Shown here: piece after piece, positions 1 through 10,300 of the stretch | Layout of the letters: each line of letters opens with the position of its first letter | Position numbering within the stretch: position 1 is the stretch's first letter | The notes under the pieces: generated by a model | What the model saw: only the letters and a program-made list of their open reading frames with translations | What the model was told of the DNA's origin: nothing | Databases searched by the model: none | Made by a program: the position numbers and the translations under genes | DNA from: Pseudomonas maumuensis | GTDB lineage: Bacteria > Pseudomonadota > Gammaproteobacteria > Pseudomonadales > Pseudomonadaceae | Length of the DNA stretch: 64,000 nucleotides | Direction: 5' to 3' | Assembly: GCF_019139675.1 (NCBI RefSeq) | Contig: NZ_CP077077.1 | Span: 4,526,001 to 4,590,000, forward strand

Positions 1-3000
1 ACTTTGCCATCAGCCGAATATTCGGTGGTGGTCTGCTCGACGGGCTGTTGCTCCTTGCCCCTGTTCAGGTACACACCCCGGCTGTCCTTCTTGAGTGCGT
101 AGCGCCTCACTTGGGTTACCCGCCCCAACGCATCGTACTGCCAATGCACCTCTTTACCTTGTTCAACTTGCTCCAGGAGGCGCCGACCACGACGCGAGCG
201 CAGCTCCTTGCGCAGTTCCTTAATACCGGCCGTGGTGGTTTTGATACGTACCACGAAACCGTCATTGTTAGGATTGTCTACGCATTCAAGGTGGTTGCTC
301 ATTGTGAATACGCGTTCGCCCGAGTCACAGACCTCGTGGGTGACCTGGGTGTCTTCCTCCGACCACTTCCGGACCTTGCTGTCCTCGCCGCCTTCACGGG
401 CAGGCGGTGTCGACTTGGTGCTGCGCTGGCGCCACAGCAGCTTGGCAGGGGCGTCGGCCATGCTCCAACCAGCACTGGCGCCGAGCAGGTTGCCACTGAT
501 GCTGCCCTTGACCCCCTCGATAGTCAGCACTTCGGCAAGCTCCAACAGCTTCCGGCTACCTCGCGTCACCTCGCGGTAACCGAACAAGCGCAGGCCCTGG
601 GGGTTGCCGAAGGGGTCACATTGGTATTCCGCCATGACCGGCGCCGAGGCATGCCGGGGGATAGCCGGGCAGTTCAGGGTCGGTAAACCTCGAAGTGCTT
701 TGATGTCCTTCAGTTGAGTGGACTGGCCAGGCGCGTCCACCGTGAACGGGTTTTTCTGCGCCTCTTTGTAGTAACAACGATACAGCGTGTGCTCACCGCC
801 AACGTGCCTGTACAGCTCGTTGCCGTCCAGATCCTCAACGTGCTTCGCCAGCTCTACCGCACGCCCCAGCGCATCACGCTCGGCAGGCGTGTAACTGGCC
901 AGTAAGCGCGTGATGCACGCGGCCAGTTTCGGGCGGTCGGCCTTGTTGGATTTATCGATGATCCATGCGAGCAGATCCTGCTGGTGCGGCACCAGCGCCG
1001 CCCCCTCCTGCACGTTGACCTTGGAGCCCTGGGCGCCCGTTTCGAGGGCGTACAGCAGTTCAGCGAACTCATCGCCTGCCCCGGTGTAGCGGTAGGCCTT
1101 GGTCTCCCTGTACTGGTCCTTTTTCCGCTGGTTCTTGCGTGTGCAGAAGTTGAGCCAATGGCCTTGCGCCGATGCCTCTGCACGCAATACTTCAAAACGA
1201 TTGACGCTACCGCTGTGCGAGACGTTGCCGTGAACCAGCATGTGTTGCTTGCGTGCCCCATGCGAGCCGCTTTCGTACTCGACGCTGACCACACGCTGTT
1301 TGGTATTCAGGAAGTCCCCATCGTAGCGGTAGGCTGTCACCTGATTCTCTTGCCCATCGCCCGGTACCAGGGTGTGAAGTGCCACCCGTGGCAGGCGCGG
1401 TTGTTCCCCCCTGTTGCTTTTACCCGCCTGGTACTTGACGCACTCCACCGACCCATCCAGCTCGCGCAAGCCGCACAACACCCGGTCCAGGGTCAGGTCG
1501 TGGTCATAGTCACAATCGACCTGCTGCAGGACATTGAGCTCACCATCCGCTCGTCGCTCGCTGCGTTTTATCGTGCGCAGCAGGTAATCCTTGAGCTGCA
1601 ACTCGACCTCGTAACACTCGGTCTTGCTTTGCGGCCACACCTGCATCTTCACCTGCGCAGCCTTCTCGCGCGGTGTGCTGTACTGAGCCTTGAACAGCGG
1701 CTCATCCCCACTCTTGACCGCCAACAGCATGAACTGGCCCTTCTGACGTAGCCATTCCAACGTCAAGGATTCGCCATCGCGCGACTCGATAGTCGACGGC
1801 AGCAGCAACACGAAGGGCTTCTGGTAGTCGGCAATGAGCTTTTTCAGCTTGATGATGTTCTGGTCAGTGTGCCACTTACCGATGGCTTCGTCGTAGTCCG
1901 CGCTCGCACTTGCGTAATACTGAAGGGGGTTGAATATCGCTGCTACCCATTGCTGCCAGTTCTCCGGCTTCGCAGGAAAGTCTGGTTTGGATTTGTCCCT
2001 GATCGCGATCAAGGTTTTCAGTACCTGATCGTGGAACGCTTTGTTCGGCTCCTCTTCGTCACTGCCTGCGGCCGCAGGTTTCTTCAGGATCTCTTGACGG
2101 CCAGTAGGCAGGTCGAGGGTGAACTCGCTGTAGGCCTGGTTGCTGCGCACCACGCAGGAGGGCAACTTGATTGCCTCGCCTTTGCCCAGCTGGGTCCATT
2201 GCGCGTCGGTGAACGTGAACTGGCCGCCGTCGGCCAGTGTCAGCAACCGGCTGCGCACTTCCACGCTGGAAAAACGCCAGGCCCAGCCGTCACCCAACCC
2301 GGCTTCGTTGGCACGCAGCGCCGAGTAATGCAACGTCAGGTCGACCACTGGCCCCTGGCCTAGCAAGCCCTGCAGATGGGCCACCGGGTAATGGGCGTGG
2401 AACAACCCGGTGCGCGCATCCACCCCGGCTTCGCCGTGGCCCGTGGTGTCGAACAGTTCAGAGCGGTGCGTGTGGCCGTAGTCCTCGCAGAGGAAGCTGA
2501 TTTCATTTTGCGGCTCGAGCGCTTTAGGCGGGGTGAAGCTGACCGGCCTGGGGTCGTGCCAGAACTGGCTGACTTGCAGGGTACCGATATGCCCTACCGT
2601 CAAGGCTGCGTTGCCGCGCTCGGACTCGGGGCAGTCCAGGTAGAGGTCATAGGCTTGGTCTGTCAACGGGCCTCGCCAGGTGATGGTGTCGCTGGTGACC
2701 GACACCGGCCACACCCCGGTGGGCTCCTTACGGACGGCTGCAATCGCCTCGACGAGCTTAACGGCAGCGGCAGCGGCGGCACCGTCGGCTTTGGCGGCGG
2801 CCCAGGCGGCTTCACTGGCGGCTTTACTGGCGGCTTTACTGGCGGCGTCAGCTTCGGCGGCCTTGGTTTTGGCGGCAGCGGCTTTGGCGACGTGGGCTCC
2901 TTCGTACATCCTGGCGTAGTCGTTGGCGACTATGAGCTCCGCACTGGCAGCGGCGGCGGCGTCGGCGGCAGCGTCGGTGCCGTAGGCCCACTCGTGGGCA

Positions 3001-5132
3001 CCGATGCTGGCGATCTCATAAACGTTGGTAGTATCGGCCAGAGCGTCGGCGGTAGCTGCGCCAGCGGCATCGGCAGCGGCAACGGCAACGGCAGCTTCAT
3101 CGTAGGCGGCGGTGTAGGCGGCGGAGGCGGCGGTGGGGTCAGCGTAGGCGGCGGCGTAGGCGACGGCGGCGTCAGCGTAGGCGCGGTCGTAGGCCATGGG
3201 GGCGGTGTCGTAGGCCGCGGAGGCGGCGGAGACTCTGACACGGTTGTCGTCGGCGCTGAAGGAGGCTTTGGCGTTGCGGTAGGCTCTTTTGGCGGCGGTG
3301 TAGGCGGCGGTGTAGGCTGCGGCGTGAACAGCAGCGGCGCCGTAGGACTTGCCGACGGAGGCGGCAGCGACGGCGATACCGACGACAGGATCGAGGAGGT
3401 CGGTATCTTCGAGGACGGCCGCAGTACCTTTGACGACCAAGCTCCTGGCGCTAACCTCAATGCTACGCCTCTCGCTATCACCAGCGCGGATGGGGATGGC
3501 ACTGGCGACGGCAACAGCAGCAGCAACGGCCGTCAACGTACCGGCTTCGGCGAACGTGAAGGCGACAGGCATCTTTGCCTCAAGAGTAGCCTCCACATAG
3601 CGGATGTAGGCCTCTCTGAGCTGATTGGCCGCTGCCTGTCTCGGCACACACGCCATCACCCGGTAGCCTTTGTCGCGTGCCGTTTGGTCCAAACGAAACG
3701 CCAGCTCTGCCTCGAGCGAGCTGATGGTCACCCCTGCCAGGCCCTCGCCGGGCTCGACAGTGACCGTCACCGGATCAACAGCCTGCTCATCTGGCCATTC
3801 CTCAGCGCTCAGCAGTTCCAGCCGATAATCCTCAGCCTCCCACCGTTGGCCATCACCGGCATTCTCCAGCGCGACCGACACTTCAGCCGCCCCCAACAGC
3901 CACAGCTGGCTGCCCTCCTTGACAGACAATTCTGGCCACTGCTGTGTTTCGATGAAGCTGGCCAGCGCCTGTACCCAGCTTTGTTCGTCGCTGGGCAGCG
4001 CAGCGCAGGCCTGGGGCCTGAACAGCGCATGGTGCAGCAAGGTTTGGTTACCGGGATGACGCACGGTCACCAGCACGGCATCCTCCGGGGCCTCGAACGC
4101 CGACGCCAGCAGCGGGCCTTCTGCGTCGTAGTGATCGCCTGGCAACCTGACGAAAATGCGCAAGCCGTCGCCGCGCTGCTCGAGCATCGCCGTGGTCGTG
4201 TCGACACGCAGGTAGGGCGCCACCGCTGACGTGGCCAGCGCCGCAGCCCAGTCCTTGAGCCATTTGCCACCTTCGCGCTGGGTGCTGTTCGGGGTCCATG
4301 AGTGGTGGCCGAGCAGGCGCTGGGAGAAAGCATCATAGACCCAGGCATGCAACACGCCTTTGTCAGGCAGCGCCGGCGTGCCATCGAACGTGCGGCTGGC
4401 CCACCAGCTCACCTCGGTCAACGTCACGCACAACTCGGCACACTGCGGCCCCCAGAACGCGTTGTCCACCTCGCCTGGAGTCACCGTGCAGCCTGCACCT
4501 TTGACCCCAGCCCGCAGCAGGCGGCTGTCACGGTTGACCTGCTCGCACAAGGCCTTGCTCCAGCCGCTATCGGCCGCGGCCGTAAACAGATGTTGCTCGT
4601 GCAACGCCTGGGTTTTGAGGTCGCGCACCTGCAGGCTCAGGGTCTTGCCCTTGCCCAGCGAGAAGCTATCGTCACAGACCAACACCTGCACCAGGTTGCT
4701 GTCGAATGGCGCCGTGCTGAACGCACGATAGTCAGCCTGGCACCACAGCCGCGGATCCTTGTGACTGCTGGAAAACACCTGGCTGTCGTTCCAGGCGCCG
4801 GCCGTGATGGGCATACCCGCCGCCGCAACCTCCTGGGCGAAGTCCTTCGGCCACTGTGTCTTGCCCAACTTGCCGGCCTTGGCGGTGTAATCGAAACGGG
4901 TCAGCTCGCCACTGCGGCGGTGCACCAGGCAAGCGCTGAGGACTTCGCCAGCAGCCAAGGCGCGGTCGGCCTTGATCGGGCACAGGCTGTACCAGCCACC
5001 CTCGGCACTGCCCACCCGCTCCAGACCGAAGCCTTGCATATCGGGCAGGGAGCCATCGGGTTGGTTGCTGATCAGGTAGGGCACCTGAAAGACCTGGTTG
5101 CCGTCGATTGCGGTTGCCGGAGTGTTGGACAT
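1..5132 (-). CDS. Giant RHS/Tc-toxin-like protein, N-terminal 1710 codons (3' end outside window)
   Basis: Seen: one uninterrupted minus-strand reading frame from ATG at 5132 (GGAG at 5141-5144, 8 nt upstream) to base 1, giving 1710 codons plus 2 bases. The N-terminal ~520 residues match no domain I recognise. Residues ~525-800 are extremely alanine-rich with regular Tyr, Asp and Lys, probably one long helical or coiled-coil segment. Around residue 900 comes a GVDARTGLF...LHYSALRANEAGLGDGW block, like the segment that opens RHS and Tc-toxin C-type proteins. Near the left edge YD-type units appear (YDALGRVTQV at ~1667). Known: such proteins form a beta-cocoon holding a variable C-terminal toxin. 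Inference: this is a polymorphic or insecticidal-type toxin whose effector domain lies left of base 1. The activity, delivery route and any immunity gene cannot be seen here. Confidence 0.8.
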   Translation of the reverse strand, partial: MSNTPATAIDGNQVFQVPYLISNQPDGSLPDMQGFGLERVGSAEGGWYSLCPIKADRALAAGEVLSACLVHRRSGELTRFDYTAKAGKLGKTQWPKDFAQEVAAAGMPITAGAWNDSQVFSSSHKDPRLWCQADYRAFSTAPFDSNLVQVLVCDDSFSLGKGKTLSLQVRDLKTQALHEQHLFTAAADSGWSKALCEQVNRDSRLLRAGVKGAGCTVTPGEVDNAFWGPQCAELCVTLTEVSWWASRTFDGTPALPDKGVLHAWVYDAFSQRLLGHHSWTPNSTQREGGKWLKDWAAALATSAVAPYLRVDTTTAMLEQRGDGLRIFVRLPGDHYDAEGPLLASAFEAPEDAVLVTVRHPGNQTLLHHALFRPQACAALPSDEQSWVQALASFIETQQWPELSVKEGSQLWLLGAAEVSVALENAGDGQRWEAEDYRLELLSAEEWPDEQAVDPVTVTVEPGEGLAGVTISSLEAELAFRLDQTARDKGYRVMACVPRQAAANQLREAYIRYVEATLEAKMPVAFTFAEAGTLTAVAAAVAVASAIPIRAGDSERRSIEVSARSLVVKGTAAVLEDTDLLDPVVGIAVAAASVGKSYGAAAVHAAAYTAAYTAAKRAYRNAKASFSADDNRVRVSAASAAYDTAPMAYDRAYADAAVAYAAAYADPTAASAAYTAAYDEAAVAVAAADAAGAATADALADTTNVYEIASIGAHEWAYGTDAAADAAAAASAELIVANDYARMYEGAHVAKAAAAKTKAAEADAASKAASKAASEAAWAAAKADGAAAAAAVKLVEAIAAVRKEPTGVWPVSVTSDTITWRGPLTDQAYDLYLDCPESERGNAALTVGHIGTLQVSQFWHDPRPVSFTPPKALEPQNEISFLCEDYGHTHRSELFDTTGHGEAGVDARTGLFHAHYPVAHLQGLLGQGPVVDLTLHYSALRANEAGLGDGWAWRFSSVEVRSRLLTLADGGQFTFTDAQWTQLGKGEAIKLPSCVVRSNQAYSEFTLDLPTGRQEILKKPAAAGSDEEEPNKAFHDQVLKTLIAIRDKSKPDFPAKPENWQQWVAAIFNPLQYYASASADYDEAIGKWHTDQNIIKLKKLIADYQKPFVLLLPSTIESRDGESLTLEWLRQKGQFMLLAVKSGDEPLFKAQYSTPREKAAQVKMQVWPQSKTECYEVELQLKDYLLRTIKRSERRADGELNVLQQVDCDYDHDLTLDRVLCGLRELDGSVECVKYQAGKSNRGEQPRLPRVALHTLVPGDGQENQVTAYRYDGDFLNTKQRVVSVEYESGSHGARKQHMLVHGNVSHSGSVNRFEVLRAEASAQGHWLNFCTRKNQRKKDQYRETKAYRYTGAGDEFAELLYALETGAQGSKVNVQEGAALVPHQQDLLAWIIDKSNKADRPKLAACITRLLASYTPAERDALGRAVELAKHVEDLDGNELYRHVGGEHTLYRCYYKEAQKNPFTVDAPGQSTQLKDIKALRGLPTLNCPAIPRHASAPVMAEYQCDPFGNPQGLRLFGYREVTRGSRKLLELAEVLTIEGVKGSISGNLLGASAGWSMADAPAKLLWRQRSTKSTPPAREGGEDSKVRKWSEEDTQVTHEVCDSGERVFTMSNHLECVDNPNNDGFVVRIKTTTAGIKELRKELRSRRGRRLLEQVEQGKEVHWQYDALGRVTQVRRYALKKDSRGVYLNRGKEQQPVEQTTTEYSADGK
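2740..3560 (-). repeat. Alanine-rich pseudo-repetitive coding segment inside the RHS-like gene
   Basis: This stretch encodes about 270 residues dominated by Ala, with irregularly repeated AAYTAAY, AAYDEAA, KAASKAASEAA and AAAKA units. At the DNA level this gives runs of GCC with TAC, GAC or AAA codons, and therefore long open frames on the opposite strand. The units are too diverged to call an exact tandem array. The composition is what is expected of a long solvent-exposed helix inserted ahead of the RHS shell. Confidence 0.7.
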
Positions 5133-5225
5133 ACTGTGAACTCCATGTAGATCAGAACCCATGGAGTCATTCTTGAGGTACCGCCTCAGCAACGTCTACT
5201 GGCAGAAATGCCAGGTGTCTTCCGC

Positions 5226-5388
5226 TAGTGTGGTGTTTTGCAAATACGACCAATAACTCGCGAGTGATTTTTGCGCTCAGGCAAGGCGTCGCGACGAGTC
5301 GTAGCCCAGCTACGGCGAGGAGCGACAACGCAGCATGAGCGCAAAAAGCACCGCGAGTTATGGTCGTTCTTTGTGAAACACCACACTA
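5226..5388. mobile_element. MITE-like 159-bp palindrome with TA target duplication
   Basis: The element at 5228-5386 begins GTGTGGTGTTT and ends with the inverse, AAACACCACAC. It is flanked by TA at 5226-5227 and 5387-5388. The two outer arms, each about 50 bp, are imperfect inverted repeats of each other (ATAACTCGCG and TTTTTGCGCTCA occur in both). The centre carries a smaller hairpin, CGTAGCCCAGCTACG. No ORF of transposase size is present. Known: TA duplications are typical of IS630/Tc1-type non-autonomous elements. The family assignment is an inference. The region 5133-5514 holds no gene. Confidence 0.6.
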
Positions 5389-5487
5389 GTGAGCTAGCCG
5401 GGGGAGTTGCGGACCGGCGGAGTGAGTGAAGGCCACCAAGTGCTTGAGGGATATTTTGGGGTAGGCCGGTACGCCCCAAAAACAAAA

Positions 5488-5505
5488 CCCCGGCACTGGC
5501 CGGGG
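5488..5505 (-). terminator. Intrinsic terminator of the amino-acid permease gene
   Basis: On the minus strand the stem CCCCGGC/GCCGGGG with a CAGT loop is followed by TTTTGTTTTT, just downstream of the permease stop codon. Confidence 0.75.
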
Positions 5506-5514
5506 CTTCGTTCG

Positions 5515-6933
5515 TCAGGAGGCGGTACTCACCGTACCCTGCGCCTCTTTGGGCGCCAGGCGGAAGGTGTAGTACAGCGCCGTCAACAGCACCAGGAACG
5601 CCGGGCCGATGTACAGGGCCACGCGGGTGTCCGGGAAGTACGCCATCAGGCCCACCACCAGCACCAGGAACGCCAGCGCCAGGTACGAGCTCAGCGGCCA
5701 CAGCCACATGCGGTATTTCAGCGCGTTGCGCTCGGCGGTGGTGAGCCCGGCGCGGAACTTCAGTTGCGCCAGCAGGATCATCACCCAGGTCCAGATCGCG
5801 CCGAAGGTGGCGATCGAGGTTACCCAGACGAACACTTTCTCCGGCACCAGGTAGTTGGCCAGCACGCCCAGCAGCAGCGCGCCGATCGACAGCAGCAAGG
5901 CGTTGCGCGGCACGCCGCTCTTCGAGGTGCGGGCGAAGGTGGCCGGGGCCTGGCCGTTCTGCGCCAGGCTGTAGAGCATGCGCCCGGTGCTGAAGATGCC
6001 GCCATTGCACGACGACAGCGCGGCGGTGATCACCACGAAGTTGATGATGCCGGCGGCGGTCTTGATGCCGAGGCGCTCGAAGGTCATCACGAACGGGCTG
6101 CCCTGGCTGCCAATCTCGTTCCACGGGTAGATCGACAGGATCACGAACAGCGCGCCCACGTAGAACAGCAGGATGCGCCAGAACACCGAGCCGATGGCCT
6201 GGGGGATGGTCTTCTGCGGGTTGCGCGCTTCGCCGGCGGTCAGGCCGATCATCTCCACGCCCAGGTAGGCGAACATCACCATCTGCAGCGACATCAGCAC
6301 GCCGGTCACGCCGTTGGGCATGAAACCGCCGTTGCTCCACAGGTTGGAGACGCCCATGGCCACACCGTCGTTGCCGAAGCCGAAGGCGATGATGCCGATG
6401 CCACCGAGCACCATGGCGATGATGGTGACGATCTTGATCAGGGCGAACCAGAATTCGAACTCACCGAACGCCTTGACCGCGATCAGATTGATCGCGCCCA
6501 TGCTGCCCAGGGCCATCAACGCCCAGATCCAGCGCGGCACGTCGGGGAACCAGATGCCCATGTAGATGGCCACCGCGGTGATCTCGGCGACGCAGGTCAC
6601 CAGCCACAGGAACCAGTAGTTCCAGCCGGTCAAGAAGCCCGCCAGCGGGCCGAGGTAGTCTTGGGCGTAGCGGCTGAACGACCCGGCGACCGGGTTGTGC
6701 ACGGCCATTTCACCAAGGGCGCGCATGATAACCAGGATGGCCAGGCCACCGATGATGTAGGAGAGCATGATGGCGGGGCCGGCCATTTCGATGGCCTTGG
6801 CCGAACCGAGGAACAGGCCGACGCCGATACAGGCGCCGAGGGCCATCAGACGGATGTGCCGTTCGCCCAGCTCGCGCTTGAGCGGGCCGCCCTGGGCGGA
6901 CTCGCCTTGGGCAGGGTGGTTGCCGACTGGCAT
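5515..6933 (-). CDS. Amino-acid permease, APC superfamily AAT family (ProY-like)
   Basis: This 472-residue inner-membrane permease has about 12 hydrophobic segments. Near the N-terminus it carries the AAT signature RHIRLMALGACIGVGLFLGS (about residues 25-44), and later the GEARNPQKTIPQAI loop between helices, which is typical of proton-coupled amino-acid permeases. The length is normal for the family. Substrate cannot be read reliably; the best resemblance is to proline-specific ProY and aromatic/histidine permeases. The gene is single, with its own terminator, and is divergent from the PBP-like gene. Its leader has a CA motif (AATAACAA) directly before the GAGG ribosome binding site, suggesting Crc/Hfq translational repression on preferred carbon sources. 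Confidence 0.88.
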   Translation of the reverse strand: MPVGNHPAQGESAQGGPLKRELGERHIRLMALGACIGVGLFLGSAKAIEMAGPAIMLSYIIGGLAILVIMRALGEMAVHNPVAGSFSRYAQDYLGPLAGFLTGWNYWFLWLVTCVAEITAVAIYMGIWFPDVPRWIWALMALGSMGAINLIAVKAFGEFEFWFALIKIVTIIAMVLGGIGIIAFGFGNDGVAMGVSNLWSNGGFMPNGVTGVLMSLQMVMFAYLGVEMIGLTAGEARNPQKTIPQAIGSVFWRILLFYVGALFVILSIYPWNEIGSQGSPFVMTFERLGIKTAAGIINFVVITAALSSCNGGIFSTGRMLYSLAQNGQAPATFARTSKSGVPRNALLLSIGALLLGVLANYLVPEKVFVWVTSIATFGAIWTWVMILLAQLKFRAGLTTAERNALKYRMWLWPLSSYLALAFLVLVVGLMAYFPDTRVALYIGPAFLVLLTALYYTFRLAPKEAQGTVSTAS

Positions 6934-6950
6934 AGCAATACAACCTCATT

Positions 6951-6958
6951 TTGTTATT
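6951..6958 (-). promoter_or_regulatory. Candidate Crc/Hfq CA motif in the permease leader
   Basis: Minus-strand AATAACAA fits the AANAANAA catabolite activity motif. It lies 3 nt upstream of the GAGG ribosome binding site (6944-6947), about 17 nt before the start codon. Known: Hfq with Crc binds such motifs near start codons in Pseudomonas mRNAs. Binding here is inferred. The rest of 6934-7358 holds a 12-bp perfect palindrome, CGAGAATTCTCG (7130-7141), and no other gene I can support. Confidence 0.5.
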
Positions 6959-7358
6959 GGATTTGACCTTCGTGCAGCACCGGCCGCGCCGATAGGCGGG
7001 GCGTCGGCTCGCCAGGCCGCCTTGTGGGCGGGCCTGTCCACCGGGCACACAGCACCGGCAGTTCGAAGGGGGCGAGCAGTATAGGAAGCCACTTGTAGGG
7101 CTTTTCACTATATACAGCGGGAAATTTGGCGAGAATTCTCGGCCGAATCCCCTTCACCGGAGGGGCATCCTAGCCTCGCTCCGCCCATGCACAGGAATGG
7201 GGCAGCTACCTTAGCAACATTGCCGAAGAATGGAAGTCGCACCAAAGGCGCATGTTCATACGCAATTGCCCGAAGCTTCTTACAAATTTTTCACCAAACT
7301 CGGCCACCGTCTAAGCTTCAGACAAGCAACGCGAAAACACCTGGCCGGACTCAAGACT

Positions 7359-10300
7359 ATGGGCGCACTGTGGCAATCGGAATCAACCAGAACGGAAGCA
7401 CCCAAAGAAAACCAGGCTGAAGCCCCTTTGCCCAAGACCCCACGTCAGCGCCGCCTGTGGTGGCGCCTGATCCTGCTCATCCTGCTGATCGGCCTGGTGG
7501 CGGTGGGCCTGGCCGCCTACGACGAGTTCCAGACCTCGCGCCTGCAGTCCCGTGAATTCAGCCGCCTGGCCGGCACCCTGACCTATGCCCTGGAGCCCGG
7601 CCCGAGCGATGCCATCGTCTACCCGGGCGACGGCCCGTTCGACAAACGCCTGGGCTACAGCGCCCTGGGCGAGTTCCTGCCACGGCTGCTCAAGCGCGAC
7701 TACCTGATCAACCAGCAGGTGCGCTTCTCCCCGGCGCTGATGAACTACGTCGATCACGGCCTGTTCGTGCCCTACGTGGAGAAGATCCAGGCCGGCCTGT
7801 CGATCACCGACTGCCGCGGCGACATGCTCTACCAGTACAACTACCCGCAGCACCTGTACCCGAACTTCGCCGCGATCCCGCCGGTGATGGTAAATAGCCT
7901 GCTGTTCATCGAAAACCGCGACCTGCTCGACCCAAAGGACCCGCAGAACAACCCGGCGGTGGATTGGCCGCGCTTCGCCAAGGCGGCCTACAGCCAGATC
8001 GCCAAGTATCTGGCCCTGCCCGGCCAGTCGGCCGGTGGCAGCACCCTGGCCACCCAACTTGAGAAATATCGCCACTCGCCGGACGGACTGACCGTCTCCG
8101 GCGCCGAAAAGATCCGCCAGATGATTTCCGCCAGCGTGCGCGCCTACCAGGGCGGCCCCGACACCACCGAGGCCCGCGAACGCATCGTGCGCGACTACCT
8201 CAACAGCGTGCCGCTGTCGGCGGTCCCCGGCCACGGTGAGGTGCATGGCATGGCTGAAGGCTTGCGGGTGTGGTACGGCGCCGACTTCGATCAGGTCAAC
8301 CAGGCCCTCACTTCCACCGCCACCGATGAAAAGAGCATGGCCGAGCGCGGCCTGGCCCTGCGCCAGGTGCTGTCGCTGATGATCGCCCAGCGCCGCCCCT
8401 CGCATTACCTGTCCAAGGGCCGCATCGAACTGGCGGAACTGACCGATTCGCACATCCGGGTACTCGCCGCCAACGCTGTCATCGACCGTCCACTGGCCGA
8501 CGCCGCCCTGGCCAGCAAGGCGGTGTACCGCGACTGGGTGGCCCAGCCGACCATCGTGCCGATCATCACCAACAAGGGCATCAGCCTGGCCCGCAACCGC
8601 CTGGCGGCGATGCTCAACCGGCCGCTGTACGACCTCGACCGCCTCGACCTGTCGGCCACCAGCACCCTGCAGGCCGACCTGCAAGTGCAGGTCAGCCAGT
8701 ACCTGAAGAACCTCGCCGACCCGGCGTTCGCCGCACAGCTCGGCCTGATCGGCGAACGCCTGCTGACCAGCAAGACCACCGACCAGGTCAGCTACAGCTT
8801 CACCCTGTTCGAACGCACCGCCGACGGCTCGCGGGTACGGGTGCAGACCGACAGCACCAACCAGCCCTTCGACATCAACGAAGGCAGCAAGCTTGAACTG
8901 GGCTCCACCGCCAAGCTGCGGGTGCTTACCACCTACCTGGAAATCGTTGCCGAGCTGCATGACAAGTACGCCGGCAAACCCGCCGCCGAACTTAAGAAAG
9001 TCCCGGTGGCCGAACTCGACCGCATCAGCCAGTGGTCACTGGAATGGCTGTTGCTGAACGGCAAGAACCAGAGCCTGGACGCCATGCTCGACGCAGCCCT
9101 TGAGCGCAAGTACTCGGCCAACACCGGCGAGGCCTTCTTCACCGGTGGCGGTATGCACGTGTTCAACAACTTCCGCAAGGAAGACAACAACCGCAACCCG
9201 ACCCTCAAGGATGCCCTGCGCGAGTCGATCAACCTGCCGTTCATCCGCCTGATGCGCGACATCGTGCGCTACGTCACCTACCAGCAGCCGTTCAACCGCG
9301 AACCGCTGCTCAGGGACGACAGCGACCCACGCCGCCAGGAATACCTGGCGCGCTTCGCCGACCGCGAAGGCTCCAACTACACCATGCGCTTCTGGAAGAA
9401 ATACCAGCGCAAGACCTCGCAGCAGCGCCTGGACACCTTCCTCGACAGCATGCGCGTGACCCCGCAGCGCCTGGCCGCGGTGCATCGCTACCTGTTCCCC
9501 GAGGCCGGCCAGGAAACCTTCAACGCCTTCGTCCGCGCCCACAGCAAGGACGACAAGAAGGCCATGGCCAAGCTCACCGATGGCCGCCTGGTGGAGATGT
9601 ACGAGGCCTACGGCCCGGGCAAGTACGACCTGCCCGACCAGGGCTACATCGCCAAGGTCCATCCCTTGGACCTGTGGCTGCTCGGCTACCTGCTGAAAAA
9701 CCCAGGCGCCTCGCTCAAGGACGTCCTCAACGCCAGCCGCTTCGAACGCCAGGAGGTCTACAGCTGGCTGTTCAAGAGCCGCCACCAGGGTGCCCGCGAC
9801 AGCCGCATCCGCACCATGGTCGAGATCGAGGCGTTCACCGACATTCACCAGCGCTGGAAGCGCGTGGGTTATCCGTTCGACCACCTGGTACCGTCGCTGG
9901 CCACCGCCATCGGCAGCTCCGGCGACCGGCCGGCCGCCCTCTCCGAACTGGTCGGGATCATCCAGAACGATGGCGTGCGCCTGCCGACCCTGCGCATCGA
10001 CACCTTGCACTTCGCCCAGAACACCCCGTACGAGACGCAACTGATCAGCGACCCGGACCGCGGTCAGCGGATCTTGCCCGTCGAGGTCGCCCGGGCGCTC
10101 AAGGGCGCCATGTCGCAGGTGGTCGATGCCGGTACCGCGCGGCGCATCTCCGGCAGCTTCAAACTGCACGACGGCACGCCGCTGGTGATGGGCGGCAAGA
10201 CCGGTACTGGCGATAACCGCATCGAAAGCTTCGGCGCTGGCGGCCGGCTGATCGGCTCGCGCTCGCTGAACCGCACCGCCACCTTCGTGTTCTTCCTCGG

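Noticed and set aside
2376..4229. 617-codon plus-strand open frame rich in glycine (GGGVGGG-type), looking like a PE-PGRS/elastin-like protein
   Set aside because: It is the complement of the alanine-rich codons of the minus-strand RHS-like gene; no ribosome binding site and nonsensical sequence outside the repeat.
7383..8960. 525-codon minus-strand open frame inside the PBP-like gene
   Set aside because: Composition is that of an antisense frame and it has no recognisable domain; the plus-strand frame carries GT51 and PBP motifs.
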